NCBI RefSeq assembly: GCF_033025475.1
Contig: NZ_CP130322.1
Location: 2,054,001-2,118,000 of the forward strand
DNA length: 64,000 bases
Direction of reading: 5' to 3'
Source: Sphingomonas sp. C3-2
Lineage (GTDB): Bacteria; Pseudomonadota; Alphaproteobacteria; Sphingomonadales; Sphingomonadaceae
Shown: piece by piece, positions 1 to 8,763 of the stretch
How positions within the stretch are numbered: the first letter of the stretch is position 1
How the letters are laid out: each line of letters opens with the position of its first letter
Program-made: the position numbers and the translations under genes
The notes under the pieces: generated by a model
What the model was told of the DNA's origin: nothing
What the model saw: the letters and a program-made list of their open reading frames with translations, nothing else
Database searches by the model: none

Positions 1-350
1 TCCTGGTAGAAGACATGGCCCAGCGTGCCTTCTGCATAATCCTTGAAATCATCGGCGCCGTAGGTCGATTGAAACCCTTCGCTGAACCATGCATCAAGTT
101 CAGGGTTCGTCTGGCGTTCCTTGTGGAACAGCTCCTCAATGTAATCCATGTCCTGAATTTCATCGAGAATGCCGACGATTTCATACATTTCGGCCTGGGC
201 AGGACGATCGGTCCCATTGCGCTTGAGCGTGATGGTTGAAATCCAGTCCCGCATGCGGGGGTGATTAAGATATTTCGACGAACTGAGCAGAACGCTGCTG
301 TCTGTCGTAACCGGGGTTACGCCGCGGAGCAGATACGGAATATCGTTCAT
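1..350 (-). CDS. COQ4-like protein (partial, 3' end outside window)
   Basis: The first 116 codons are visible on the minus strand, starting at ATG 348-350 behind a good GAGAGGG ribosome site. The N-terminal text (MNDIPYLLRG, then SSSKYLNHP and MRDWIS) and the segment GTLGHVFYQ resemble the N-terminal half of COQ4-family ubiquinone-biosynthesis proteins. The family's diagnostic metal-binding HDxxxH stretch would lie outside the window, so it cannot be checked here. The gene lies 28 nt downstream of the amidohydrolase on the same strand and is probably co-transcribed with it. COQ4 normally acts on the membrane-bound quinone pathway, but paralogues sit in catabolic or redox operons in sphingomonads, and the pairing with an amidohydrolase suggests a role outside core ubiquinone synthesis. 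That last point is inference. Confidence 0.55.
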   Translation of the reverse strand, partial: MNDIPYLLRGVTPVTTDSSVLLSSSKYLNHPRMRDWISTITLKRNGTDRPAQAEMYEIVGILDEIQDMDYIEELFHKERQTNPELDAWFSEGFQSTYGADDFKDYAEGTLGHVFYQ

Positions 351-378
351 AAAACCCTCTCCGGTTTCTGGTTCTTTA

Positions 379-2109
379 TTATGCTGCAATAGTGGGTGCG
401 GGTTGTTGGCCGCGCACGAGGCGGCCAGGCAGTTTTCCTGTCGGCTGGCCATTGCGCGCGATCACCGTGCCGCTGACGATCGTCGCCACATAACCATCGG
501 CCTTCTGATCCAAGCGGCGGCCGCCGGCGGGGAGGTCATGGGTGACATACGGCGCATGAAGCGCCAGTCTGGCTTCATCAAGCAGGTTGAAATCGGCCTT
601 GTAGCCAACGGCGATGACGCCGCGATCCTGCAGCCCCAGCGCCTTTGCAGGGTCCGCTGCAAGCATCTTGATCGCCTGTGGGATAGTGATTTTGCGCCCC
701 TGATGATCGCGGGTCCAGTAGGTCAGCAGAAATGTGGGGTAGCTGGCATCGCAGATGACGCCGTAATGCGCGCCGCCATCGCCCAGCCCGACGATCGTGT
801 CAGGGTGGTTCAGCAGGTCTGCGACCATGTCGAGTTTGCCATCATAATAGTTGCCGATCGCAACATAGAGCATGGCATTGCCGTCATCTTCGAGCAGCCA
901 GTCATAAACCAGCTCGGTGGGGGTGACGCCTGCGCGCGCCGCCTGCGCCGCAACGCTTTGGTCGGGCGAGGGAGCATAATTGGGCGGGCTTCCGAGCTTG
1001 AACATCCAGTCCCATGACCGCCCAATGACTGCCAGGGGATGGCCGTCTGTCGGATCTTCCGCAAGCAGCGTGGCGCGGGTTTCCGGCTTGCGCAACTCGG
1101 CGATCTTTTCTTCCAGGGGAAGCTTTTCGATAGCGGCATAGCTTGGGCAAAGCCCGAACGGGTTCACCGACAGATTATGGCCGATGATCAATCCGATCGG
1201 ACGGGGAAAAACTTGGGCGGTAATCTGCGCGCCTTCGGCATTCGCCTTCTCGACATGCTTCAGCGCCAGATTCCAATCGGGCGTGCCCTCATTCGCGGTA
1301 CCGAGCGTAAAGGTTGCCGGGCGTCCCGATGCCTGGACAAGGCGCACGAGCGACTTTACTTCGGTTTCCCAATCAAGATGGGGCACGTCCAGCACAAGCT
1401 GCATAATGCCCTTATCGGCATCGCGCAGGCCGGCGGCGATCGCTTCCAGCTCTGCTTCCGATGCATCGAAGCTGGGAATTTGTGCGCCATCACGGGTGCG
1501 GTGAATGAATTGGCGCGAGGTGGCGAAACCCAATGCGCCCGCTTCAACCGCTTCGCGCGCCAAGGCGCGCATTTTGCTGAGATCATCTTCCGAAGCCGGA
1601 TCGCGTGCGGCGCCGCGTTCGCCCATCGCATAGACGCGCAAGGGGGAGTGGGGAAGGTAGGCGGCAACGTCGATATCAAGCGTGCGGCGATCCAGCGCGT
1701 CAAGATATTGCGGGAAGGTTTCCCAGTCCCAGCTCAAGCCATCGGCCATGACCACGCCGGGAATGTCTTCCACACCTTCCATGACGTTGATCAGCGTATC
1801 GCGATCTTCCGCGCGGCACGGCGCAAAGCCAACGCCGCAATTGCCAAGAACCGCAGTCGTTACGCCATGTGCGGAAGATGGGTTGAGCCGATCCGACCAA
1901 ATGGCCTGGCCGTCATAATGGGTGTGTGCATCCACAAAGCCGGGGGTGACGAGCAGGCCGGTCGCGTCGATTTCTTCTGCGCCCGTACCTTCAATGGCTC
2001 CGATCCTGGCAATGCGGCCATTTTTTACGGCGATGTCGGCAGCAAATGGCGATTCACCCTTGCCGTCCACCACATGGCCACCGCGGATGACCAGATCATA
2101 TTCCGCCAT
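379..2109 (-). CDS. N-acyl-D-amino-acid deacylase-type amidohydrolase
   Basis: A 576-residue metal-dependent amidohydrolase of the D-aminoacylase branch. It opens with the small beta-sandwich typical of the superfamily ([12 protein letters not shown]), followed by the metal-binding pair in AHTHYDGQ (His62 and His64), the GNCGVGFAP segment near residues 89-97 that is characteristic of N-acyl-D-amino-acid deacylases, and GDGGAHYG late in the protein, carrying the catalytic-region Asp and His. Length fits the approximately 570-residue subgroup common in sphingomonads. No signal peptide is visible, so it is cytoplasmic. The natural substrate cannot be read from sequence; members hydrolyse N-acylated D-amino acids or other cyclic or linear amides. 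It is divergent from the tandem TetR regulator and leads a probable two-gene operon with the COQ4-like gene. Confidence 0.85.
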   Translation of the reverse strand: MAEYDLVIRGGHVVDGKGESPFAADIAVKNGRIARIGAIEGTGAEEIDATGLLVTPGFVDAHTHYDGQAIWSDRLNPSSAHGVTTAVLGNCGVGFAPCRAEDRDTLINVMEGVEDIPGVVMADGLSWDWETFPQYLDALDRRTLDIDVAAYLPHSPLRVYAMGERGAARDPASEDDLSKMRALAREAVEAGALGFATSRQFIHRTRDGAQIPSFDASEAELEAIAAGLRDADKGIMQLVLDVPHLDWETEVKSLVRLVQASGRPATFTLGTANEGTPDWNLALKHVEKANAEGAQITAQVFPRPIGLIIGHNLSVNPFGLCPSYAAIEKLPLEEKIAELRKPETRATLLAEDPTDGHPLAVIGRSWDWMFKLGSPPNYAPSPDQSVAAQAARAGVTPTELVYDWLLEDDGNAMLYVAIGNYYDGKLDMVADLLNHPDTIVGLGDGGAHYGVICDASYPTFLLTYWTRDHQGRKITIPQAIKMLAADPAKALGLQDRGVIAVGYKADFNLLDEARLALHAPYVTHDLPAGGRRLDQKADGYVATIVSGTVIARNGQPTGKLPGRLVRGQQPAPTIAA

Positions 2110-2152
2110 TTTCAGTAATCCTCTCTGTCTCCGATTGCATCGGATTTGGCCA

Positions 2153-2169
2153 AACGGTACGCAACCGTT
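2153..2169. promoter_or_regulatory. Dyad AACGGT-N5-ACCGTT, candidate TetR operator
   Basis: Two perfect 6-bp arms, AACGGT at 2153-2158 and ACCGTT at 2164-2169, are separated by ACGCA in the 159-bp gap between the divergent amidohydrolase and TetR genes. The position and size suit a TetR-family operator that could control both promoters. Binding by the adjacent regulator is inference. Confidence 0.45.
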
Positions 2170-2177
2170 CGGAATTT

Positions 2178-2195
2178 GACAAGCCCTGTCTTGTC
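2178..2195. promoter_or_regulatory. Second dyad GACAAG-N6-CTTGTC in the same divergent promoter
   Basis: Perfect 6-bp arms at 2178-2183 and 2190-2195, immediately beside the first dyad. It overlaps a TTGACA hexamer (2176-2181) that could act as a -35 element reading toward the regulator, although no good -10 follows. Two different dyads next to a regulator with two DNA-binding domains is the reason to record it. Confidence 0.35.
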
Positions 2196-2268
2196 ATTTT
2201 CGGCGGGAGGCTCCACATTGCGGAAATGCTTATCCTTGCAATGATATAGTCAGGGCTTTTCAACGCCC

Positions 2269-3564
2269 ATGACGCGTGACGCGGACGACCAATCCAAGGG
2301 TTCCAAAAGGCTGAATCACCTGCTTGTTGCGGCTCGGCATGCCTTTATGCTGCACGGTTATCAGCATGTGAGCGTTGATGGGATCTCGCGCGCGTCCGGC
2401 GTCAGCAAGGAAACCATCTATCGGCATTTTGCTGATAAACAGGCGCTGTTTCGGGCGGCGATGCAAAATGCCGCTGAACAGTTCGCTCATGATTTTGCCG
2501 ACATTTTTCACGGATGTACTTCGCCAGAGGCAATATTGGCCCGGTGCGCGCGGGCCATTTACGATCGCGCGGCCGATATCGAACATCCCACTCCCAACTG
2601 GCTTGTCGTCGGAACCGCCGATCGGTTTCCGGAACTGTCGCAGGCGGTGTTTTTCGACGCCCTGAAAAGCGTGGCGCCGTTGCATGCCTTTCTGGACAAA
2701 CTGGCGCGTGAAAACGGGGTGGAAACGTCCGTTCCCCTTACCGTGCTTGCGCAATTCGGTGCTTTGGCGGTGGCCGGCCCGCTGCATATCATGGCGGGAA
2801 CGCCCCCGGCGGATATCGATCTGGCGGCGCGGCGCGTCGCCCGGCTTTTTATTCACGGCTATGGCTCGGATCTCGACGATGAATCCGGGAAACACGCACC
2901 GGCGCTGACATTCGGTCTTCCGCCCGCTGATCCGGTGCTGCCGCAGGAAGAGCATATCGCGCAATTAATGGCCGTCGCGCGCAGCCATTTTTTTGAACAT
3001 GGGTATCGGGGCGCCAGTCTGGATGAAATCGGTACCGTCGCCCGCGTCGGGCGGGGGACGCTATACCGTCATTTCGGCAGCAAAAAGGGGCTGTTCACGG
3101 CGGTCATGCAAAAGGCCGCGGATAACATTGTCGCCCGTTCGCAGGTGCATCTTTCCACCGATCGATCCGTTGTCGACAACCTGTTTATCGCCGGCAATGC
3201 GGCATCGGCGATATTGCAAAGTCGGGAGGCGATACAGCTTTACCGAACGGTGAGCGCCGAAGCGAAGGCGATGCCCGAAGTCGCGAGCGCTATTTATCGC
3301 CGTACGCGCGCCCGTTTCGTGCAGCCTGTGGCGCAATATCTGGCGTGGTGCTCAGCGCGCAATATATTGAGCCTGGATGATCCCGAATGGGCCGCAGATC
3401 AATTCGTCACATTGGCGAGCGGTGGAAATCGCTACCTTGTGCTTAATCCACCGCCGACCGATGCGGAACGCGAAGACGCGGCGCGATTGGCGATATCCAT
3501 CTTCCTATACGGCTTTTTGGGCAGAGAGGCGGGGGCGGTCCGGTCGGCAAGAGCCGATCAATGA
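2269..3564 (+). CDS. Tandem TetR-family transcriptional regulator (two TetR units in one chain)
   Basis: The 431-residue product contains two complete TetR-type units. The first helix-turn-helix spans about residues 18-65 with the TetR signature ETIYRHFADK; the second spans about 228-280 with GTLYRHFGSK. Each is followed by its own helical ligand/dimerisation region of about 140-150 residues, so the whole is about twice the usual length of 190-220. The two HTHs are similar but clearly diverged (for example SGVSKETIYRHF against ARVGRGTLYRHF). TetR proteins usually bind DNA as homodimers, so a covalent pair could bind as a pseudo-dimer or bridge two sites. It is divergent from the amidohydrolase/COQ4-like operon, its likely target. 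The ligand is unknown. Confidence 0.9.
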   Translation: MTRDADDQSKGSKRLNHLLVAARHAFMLHGYQHVSVDGISRASGVSKETIYRHFADKQALFRAAMQNAAEQFAHDFADIFHGCTSPEAILARCARAIYDRAADIEHPTPNWLVVGTADRFPELSQAVFFDALKSVAPLHAFLDKLARENGVETSVPLTVLAQFGALAVAGPLHIMAGTPPADIDLAARRVARLFIHGYGSDLDDESGKHAPALTFGLPPADPVLPQEEHIAQLMAVARSHFFEHGYRGASLDEIGTVARVGRGTLYRHFGSKKGLFTAVMQKAADNIVARSQVHLSTDRSVVDNLFIAGNAASAILQSREAIQLYRTVSAEAKAMPEVASAIYRRTRARFVQPVAQYLAWCSARNILSLDDPEWAADQFVTLASGGNRYLVLNPPPTDAEREDAARLAISIFLYGFLGREAGAVRSARADQ

Positions 3565-3733
3565 CACCCGCATGGCATTAAGCGTGGCGCGCCCATTGCT
3601 GCCCGGGGCAACTCAATAGCGATGAGATTTTTTGGGGCGGGGCCAGAAAAACCCGCGTGAGGCTAAGGCCGGTAAAAAATCGGCCAAGAAGCAAGATTTT
3701 CAGGGATTTTTAGGCCCCTCCGAGCAAGGTCGG

Positions 3734-3826
3734 TGGCGGAGACGGAGGGATTCGAACCCTCGGTACCGGATTTACCAGTACGACGGTTTAGCAAACCGTT
3801 GGTTTCAGCCACTCACCCACGTCTCC
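3734..3826 (-). tRNA. tRNA-Ser(GCT)
   Basis: On the minus strand the sequence begins GGAGACGTGGGTGAGTGGCT and ends in an encoded CCA (3734-3736). The anticodon loop TTGCTAA carries GCT (complement of 3790-3792), reading AGC/AGT serine codons. The 93-nt length includes the long variable arm typical of serine tRNAs, and the T-arm GGTTCGAATCC is intact. The acceptor stem GGAGACG pairs with CGTCTCC. Confidence 0.97.
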
Positions 3827-4013
3827 AGGAACCGAGAGGCGAAGCGGGCTATAACGAGCATGTTGGGAGGGATCAACATGCCGTTGGCGCTTTTGCGCGA
3901 TTTTTTTCAAATGGCTGACACGGGTGGGCGTGATATCGACTCAGGTCGCCGCGCCGTTCATTGCGGGCTCAGCCAAGGAAGGGCTATCGTGGCCGGTCTC
4001 TACCCGGGGGTGA

Positions 4014-4808
4014 ATGATGTTTAAGACCCAGTTTTATCGCGGCTTGATGATGGCCGCCGCGCTTTCGATGGGCGCCGCGCCGGTTCAGGCCCAGATTCGC
4101 TCGGTCGATCCCAACGAGGCGATCGACGCGGATCTCGCGCCGCTGCCCACGCAGGGCAACACCGCCGCGCCGCAGGAGAGCGCGAACGACCCCTATGCCG
4201 AAAATTACGGCCTGCCGGTGAACAGCGATCCCGCACCCGCCGCCCCCTCGGGAACCGCGCCCCAACCTGCGCCCATGCAGGCCCCGGCCGATCCCACGCG
4301 CGGCAAGGCCGCGGCGCAGGCGACCACCACCTATGAGCGCGGCGACCTCATCGGCGCGGCCGAGGGCGTGTTCGGCAAGGGCGCCGAAGGGCTGGCCGGG
4401 CTGCTCGAAAATATCCTGAAGGAGCAGGGCGAACCCAATGCCTATATCACCGGCGAGGAAGCCTCGGGTGCGTTCGTCGTCGGCCTGCGTTACGGTTCGG
4501 GCACGCTGCATCACAAGGTGGAGGGCAATCGCCCGGTCTACTGGACGGGGCCGTCGATCGGGTTCGATGCGGGCGGCAATGCCTCGAAAAGCTTCGTGCT
4601 CGTCTATAACCTTTATGACAGCCAGGATCTCTACAAGCGCTTCCCGCAGGGCGAAGGCACCGCCTATTTCGTCGGCGGGTTCACCGCGAGCTATCTGCGT
4701 CGTGGCGATGTCGTGCTGATCCCCGTCCGCATGGGCGTGGGCGTGCGGCTGGGCGCCAATATCGGTTATATGAAGTTTAGCGAAAAGGGCCGCTGGCTGC
4801 CCTTCTGA
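4014..4808 (+). CDS. eipA: EipA-like periplasmic envelope protein (DUF1134)
   Basis: A 264-residue exported protein. Residues 1-26 form a signal peptide ending AAPVQAQ. A Pro/Ala-rich, low-complexity linker follows (about 65-100). The C-terminal domain matches DUF1134: a GAFVVGLRYGSGTL strand, then VYWTGPSIGFDAGGNASK, then VLVYNLYDS. The Brucella member, EipA, is a periplasmic protein needed for cell-envelope integrity; the biochemical activity of the family is not established. A start three bases later (4017) is equally possible because the gene begins ATGATG. The gene stands alone between tRNA-Ser and a strong shared terminator. Confidence 0.82.
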   Translation: MMFKTQFYRGLMMAAALSMGAAPVQAQIRSVDPNEAIDADLAPLPTQGNTAAPQESANDPYAENYGLPVNSDPAPAAPSGTAPQPAPMQAPADPTRGKAAAQATTTYERGDLIGAAEGVFGKGAEGLAGLLENILKEQGEPNAYITGEEASGAFVVGLRYGSGTLHHKVEGNRPVYWTGPSIGFDAGGNASKSFVLVYNLYDSQDLYKRFPQGEGTAYFVGGFTASYLRRGDVVLIPVRMGVGVRLGANIGYMKFSEKGRWLPF

Positions 4809-4832
4809 TCGGGCTTGGCTTTGGCCGAAATG

Positions 4833-4862
4833 AAAAGGGCGCCGTTTCCGGCGCCCTTTTTC
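4833..4862. terminator. Bidirectional terminator between eipA and the dihydroorotase gene
   Basis: GGGCGCCG (4837-4844), loop TTTC, CGGCGCCC (4849-4856), flanked by AAAA on the left and a T-run on the right. The convergent genes end at 4808 and 4870, so the hairpin can serve both strands. Confidence 0.9.
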
Positions 4863-4869
4863 TTATGCG

Positions 4870-6198
4870 TCAACCGAAGCTGGTCGATTCGAAGCGGACG
4901 GGTTCACCCACGGCCTGGTTGGCCAGTTGGGCTTCCCACATCACGCGGTTGCCGCGCACGATCGTGCCGACGGGCTTGCCGGTCAGCTTCATGCCGGTGA
5001 AGGGCGACCAGCCGCAGCGCGACGCCAGCCATTCCTCGGTCACGTCCCACTGCGCCTTGAGGTCGACGATGGTGAAATCGGCGTCATAGCCTGCGGCGAT
5101 CCGGCCCTTGCCCGAAAGCCCGAACACGCGCTGCGGCCCCGCGCTCGTCAGCTCGATCACGCGCTGGAGCGTGGTGCGCCCCTCGGCCACATGGTTGAGC
5201 ATCAGCGGCAACAGCGTCTGCACGCCGGGCATGCCGCTTGGGCTGTCGGGATAGGCCTTGGCCTTTTCCTCGATCGTGTGCGGTGCATGGTCCGATCCCA
5301 GCACATCGGGAACGCCCTGGTTGAGCCAGTGCCACAGCCCGTCGCGGTGCGCGGCGGAGCGGATGGGCGGGTTCATCTGCGCATAGGAGCCAAGGCGCGG
5401 ATAAGCGTCCTCGGCGGCGAGCGTCAGATGCTGGGGCGTCACCTCGCAGGTCGCGACGTCCTTGTGCTGCGCGATCAGCTCCAGCTCGGCCGGGGTCGTC
5501 ACGTGCAGGATATGGATGCGCCGCTTGGCCGCGCGCGCCAGCTTCAGGATGCGGCGCGTGGCGAGCATCGCGCTTTCATCGTCGCGCCAGACGGGGTGCG
5601 ACGCGGCATCGCCCGCGATGCGTTCGCCCTTGCGCGCGTTCATCCGTTCCTCGTCCTCGGCATGGATCGCGACGCGGCGATGGCCCGAGGCGAGCACGCG
5701 CGCGAGCTCGCTGTCTTCGGATACGAGCAGGTCGCCGGTCGAGGCGCCCATGAAGATCTTCACCCCCGCCGTGCCGGGCAGGCGTTCCAGCTCGGCCAGC
5801 GCGGGGGCGTTGGCGGCGGTGGCGCCGACGTAAAAGGCATGGTCGCACCACATGCGGTGATGCGCGCGCTTCAGCTTGTCGGCCACGGCATCGGCGCTGT
5901 CGGTGTTGGGCTTGGTGTTGGGCATTTCGAACACCGCGGTCACGCCGCCCAGCACCGCTGCGCGGCTCCCCGATTCGAGGTCTTCCTTCTGCTCCAGCCC
6001 CGGCTCGCGGAAATGGACCTGCGTGTCGATCACGCCGGGCAGGATATCGAGCCCGGTGCAGTCGATCACCTCGGCCGCGTCGCCATTTTCGCCGATCGCG
6101 ACGATCTTGCCGCCGCGCACGCCCACCGGCGCCTGAACCGGGCCGCCGGGGGTGTGGACGGTGCCGTTCTTGAGAAGAAGATCGAATGTCTGGGCCAT
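4870..6198 (-). CDS. pyrC: Dihydroorotase-family amidohydrolase with variant metal motif
   Basis: A 442-residue class I dihydroorotase-type enzyme, which in pyrimidine synthesis closes N-carbamoyl-aspartate to dihydroorotate. Family hallmarks are present: MPNTKP at about 92-97, GVKIFMG with the carbamylated lysine position near 147, VAIHAED near 179, HILHVTT near 235, and LGSDHAPHT with the catalytic Asp near 305. The first metal motif, normally DxHxHFREPG, reads DTQVHFREPG here, so the first His of the HxH pair is Gln60. This variant recurs, as far as I know, in other alphaproteobacterial members. No pyrB neighbour is present; the gene is divergent from ygfZ. Whether it is the housekeeping dihydroorotase or a paralogue such as a hydantoinase or allantoinase cannot be settled from sequence alone. 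Confidence 0.82.
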   Translation of the reverse strand: MAQTFDLLLKNGTVHTPGGPVQAPVGVRGGKIVAIGENGDAAEVIDCTGLDILPGVIDTQVHFREPGLEQKEDLESGSRAAVLGGVTAVFEMPNTKPNTDSADAVADKLKRAHHRMWCDHAFYVGATAANAPALAELERLPGTAGVKIFMGASTGDLLVSEDSELARVLASGHRRVAIHAEDEERMNARKGERIAGDAASHPVWRDDESAMLATRRILKLARAAKRRIHILHVTTPAELELIAQHKDVATCEVTPQHLTLAAEDAYPRLGSYAQMNPPIRSAAHRDGLWHWLNQGVPDVLGSDHAPHTIEEKAKAYPDSPSGMPGVQTLLPLMLNHVAEGRTTLQRVIELTSAGPQRVFGLSGKGRIAAGYDADFTIVDLKAQWDVTEEWLASRCGWSPFTGMKLTGKPVGTIVRGNRVMWEAQLANQAVGEPVRFESTSFG

Positions 6199-6259
6199 GT
6201 TTGCAGATCCACCGGTTTTGCGGGTTTCAAATATATAGCGGACGCCTTACCTGTTCGCC

Positions 6260-6991
6260 ATGAACGGCACCACCCTGATCGATCGCGCTCTCCTCCGCCT
6301 GTCGGGAGAGGATGTACGCAATTTCCTCCAAGGGCTCGTCACCAACGATGTCGAGGCGCTCGCGCCCGAGGCCCCGGTCTGGACCGCGCTCCTGAGCCCG
6401 CAGGGCAAGGCGCTGTTCGATTTCATCCTCTGGGCGGATGGCGACGATGTGCTTGTCGATTGCGAGGCCGAACAGGCCGATGCGCTGGCCCGGCGACTCA
6501 CCCTCTACCGCCTGCGCCGCAAGATCGTCATTGCGCGCGACGATACGCTCGCGGTCCATTGGGCGCTTGAGGGCGCGGGGGCACGCGATCCGCGTCTGCC
6601 CGCGCTTGGCCATCGCTGGATCGCGGCACCGGGGGAACCCGCCAGTGGCTGGCACGCGCACCGGCTGGCGCAGGGCGTGACCGAGGGCGTCGCCGAACTG
6701 GGGCAGGACAAGACGCTCTGGCTCGAATGCAACGCGGCCGAGCTCAACGGCGTCAGCTTTGCCAAGGGCTGCTATATCGGCCAGGAAAACACCGCGCGGA
6801 TGAACTGGCGGCAAAAGGTCAACCGCCGGCTCGTCGTCGTCCCGCTCGCGCTTGCCGACGAATCGCGCCAGCGCATCGCCTATCCCGCGCTTGGCCTTGC
6901 GGTCGAGCATCGCTGGGTGGAGGATCTGAAAAATCTGCCGCTTCCCGGCTGGCTCGCCGCCGCGCTCGCCGCCCCGGCCGACGCGCAGTAA
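6260..6991 (+). CDS. ygfZ: YgfZ/GcvT-domain folate-binding protein
   Basis: A 243-residue relative of glycine-cleavage T-protein. The diagnostic motif KGCYIGQEN lies at about residues 169-177; its Cys is the conserved residue of the YgfZ family, which supports assembly or repair of iron-sulphur proteins using tetrahydrofolate. N-terminal text LIDRALLRLSGEDVRNFLQG with LVTNDV matches the family start. Length is a little short of E. coli YgfZ (326), as in other alphaproteobacteria. It is divergent from the dihydroorotase gene with 61 bp between start codons and lies 29 bp upstream of the M28 peptidase. Confidence 0.93.
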   Translation: MNGTTLIDRALLRLSGEDVRNFLQGLVTNDVEALAPEAPVWTALLSPQGKALFDFILWADGDDVLVDCEAEQADALARRLTLYRLRRKIVIARDDTLAVHWALEGAGARDPRLPALGHRWIAAPGEPASGWHAHRLAQGVTEGVAELGQDKTLWLECNAAELNGVSFAKGCYIGQENTARMNWRQKVNRRLVVVPLALADESRQRIAYPALGLAVEHRWVEDLKNLPLPGWLAAALAAPADAQ

Positions 6992-7020
6992 CCCCTTTTC
7001 CGATCGAGGAGCCCGGTCCC

Positions 7021-8700
7021 GTGTCCATGCGTTCGCTTCTGCTGTCGGGGGCCGCGCTGCTCCTCGCCGCTTCCACCCCGGCGCTTGCCGCCCCCGCCGC
7101 CCCGTCCGCCACTGGCATCGATGCGGGCCAGATCGAATCGATCGTGCGCGCGATCACCGATGACAGTTTCGAGGGCCGGGCCCCTGGCACGCGGGGGGAG
7201 GAGCGCACCATCGCCTGGCTCACCGACGCGCTCGGCAAGCTCGGGCTCGAACCCGGCGGCCCCGATGGCCAGTGGACCCAGCCGGTGCCGCTGCTCCACA
7301 CCCAGCTCGGCGCGCCCGAACGGCTGGGCGTCTCCTTCGGCGCGCAGTTCACGCCGATGGCGCTGGGGCAGGATATTTACCTGAGCACGCTCCAACCCCG
7401 CGACAAGGCGGTGATCGACAATGCCGAAATGGTGTTCGTCGGCTACGGCGTCACCGCGCCCGAACGCGGCTGGGACGATTACAAGGGCGTCGATCTGAAG
7501 GGCAAGGTCGCGGTCTTCCTCGTCAACGACCCCGATTTCGAGGCGCAGACCGGCGAACCGGTGCAGGATCGTTTCGGCGGCCGGACGATGACCTATTATG
7601 GCCGCTGGATCTACAAGTTCGAGGAAGCCGCGCGCCACGGCGCGATCGGCGCGCTCATCGTCCACGACACGCCGGGCGCGGGCTATGGCTGGAACGTCGT
7701 CCAGAGCCCCGGCGGCGAGAATTACGACATGGTTCGTCCGGCGGATCGGATCACGAGCGTAGCGCTGCAGGGCTGGCTCCACGGCGACGCTGCCACCGCG
7801 CTGTTCACAGCGGCCGGGCTCGATCTCGCGGTGCTGCGTGCCCGGGCGCGTAGCAGCGATTTCCGTCCGGTGCCGCTCAAGGGCGCGCGCTTCTCCGCCG
7901 CAATCCCGGTCACGCGCGAAGTGGTTCAAAGCCGCAACGTGCTCGCCAAGATCACCGGGGCAAAGCGCCCGGACGAGGTGGTGATGCTCGGCGCGCACTG
8001 GGATGCTTACGGCGAGGGCAAGCCCGATGCCGAGGGGCGCAAATACCGCGCCGGCGCGAATGACGACGGAATCGGCGTGGCCGCGCTGCTGGAAATGGGC
8101 CGGCTGTTCAAGGCGGCGCCCCGGCCCGATCGTACGATCGTCTTCGGTTTCTGGTCCGCCGAGGAACGCGGGCTGCTCGGGTCCGAAACCTATGCCGCGA
8201 ACCCGGTTTATCCGATGGAAAAGACCGTCGCCAATCTCACGGTCGATGTGCTCCAGACCGCGGGCGCCGCGCGGGACGTGATCCTGATCGGCAAGGGGCA
8301 GAACACGCTCGAGGATGATCTTGCGCGCTTTGCCGCGAAACAGGGGCGCACCATCACCCCCGATGCCGCGCCCGAACGCGGGCTCTTCTACCGCGCCGAT
8401 CACTTCCCGCTCGCCAAACGCGGCGTGCCCGTGCTCCTGATGATGGGGCTTGCGGGCGGCGCCGATCTGGTCGTCGGCGGGCGCGCCGCGGGTGAGAAAT
8501 GGGTCAGCGACTATACCGGCAATTGCTATCATCAGGCCTGCGACGCGTGGAGCCCCGACTGGAATCTCGACGGCGCGGTGATGGACATGGAACTGGTGCG
8601 ATCGATGGCGACCGAGCTCGCCAATTCAGACCGCTGGCCGCAGTGGAAACCGGGCTCCGAATTCAAGGATATCCGCGAAAGAACCAACCCGCCGCGCTGA
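7021..8700 (+). CDS. Exported M28-family zinc metallopeptidase
   Basis: A 559-residue secreted aminopeptidase-like protein. I chose GTG 7021 because GAGGAG (7006-7011) lies 9 nt upstream; ATG 7027 is an alternative that leaves the signal peptide (MRSLLLSGAALLLAAS to ALAAP) intact. A protease-associated-type domain with YGVTAP and GKVAVFLVND occupies about residues 130-260. The M28 catalytic domain follows, with zinc/catalytic residues in GAHWDAYGEG (about 323-332), AGANDDGIG (about 343-351), SAEERGLLGS (about 378-387) and the late His in YRADHFP (about 456-462). Likely action is release of N-terminal amino acids from peptides in the periplasm or outside the cell. Confidence 0.92.
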   Translation: MSMRSLLLSGAALLLAASTPALAAPAAPSATGIDAGQIESIVRAITDDSFEGRAPGTRGEERTIAWLTDALGKLGLEPGGPDGQWTQPVPLLHTQLGAPERLGVSFGAQFTPMALGQDIYLSTLQPRDKAVIDNAEMVFVGYGVTAPERGWDDYKGVDLKGKVAVFLVNDPDFEAQTGEPVQDRFGGRTMTYYGRWIYKFEEAARHGAIGALIVHDTPGAGYGWNVVQSPGGENYDMVRPADRITSVALQGWLHGDAATALFTAAGLDLAVLRARARSSDFRPVPLKGARFSAAIPVTREVVQSRNVLAKITGAKRPDEVVMLGAHWDAYGEGKPDAEGRKYRAGANDDGIGVAALLEMGRLFKAAPRPDRTIVFGFWSAEERGLLGSETYAANPVYPMEKTVANLTVDVLQTAGAARDVILIGKGQNTLEDDLARFAAKQGRTITPDAAPERGLFYRADHFPLAKRGVPVLLMMGLAGGADLVVGGRAAGEKWVSDYTGNCYHQACDAWSPDWNLDGAVMDMELVRSMATELANSDRWPQWKPGSEFKDIRERTNPPR

Positions 8701-8763
8701 CGGTAAATCGAATAAAATTGTATCCGTGGAATGAGCGGATGAGTGTATATTTTTATACTGTAA

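Noticed and set aside
3565-3733. Possible small gene or terminator beside tRNA-Ser
   Set aside because: Only short frames without ribosome sites; AT patches such as GGTAAAAAATCGGCC do not form a convincing stem with a T-run in either direction.
4870-6198. Pseudogene status for the dihydroorotase-like gene because of the lost His
   Set aside because: The frame is full length, all other catalytic residues are kept and the gene is well formed; a functional variant is more likely than decay.
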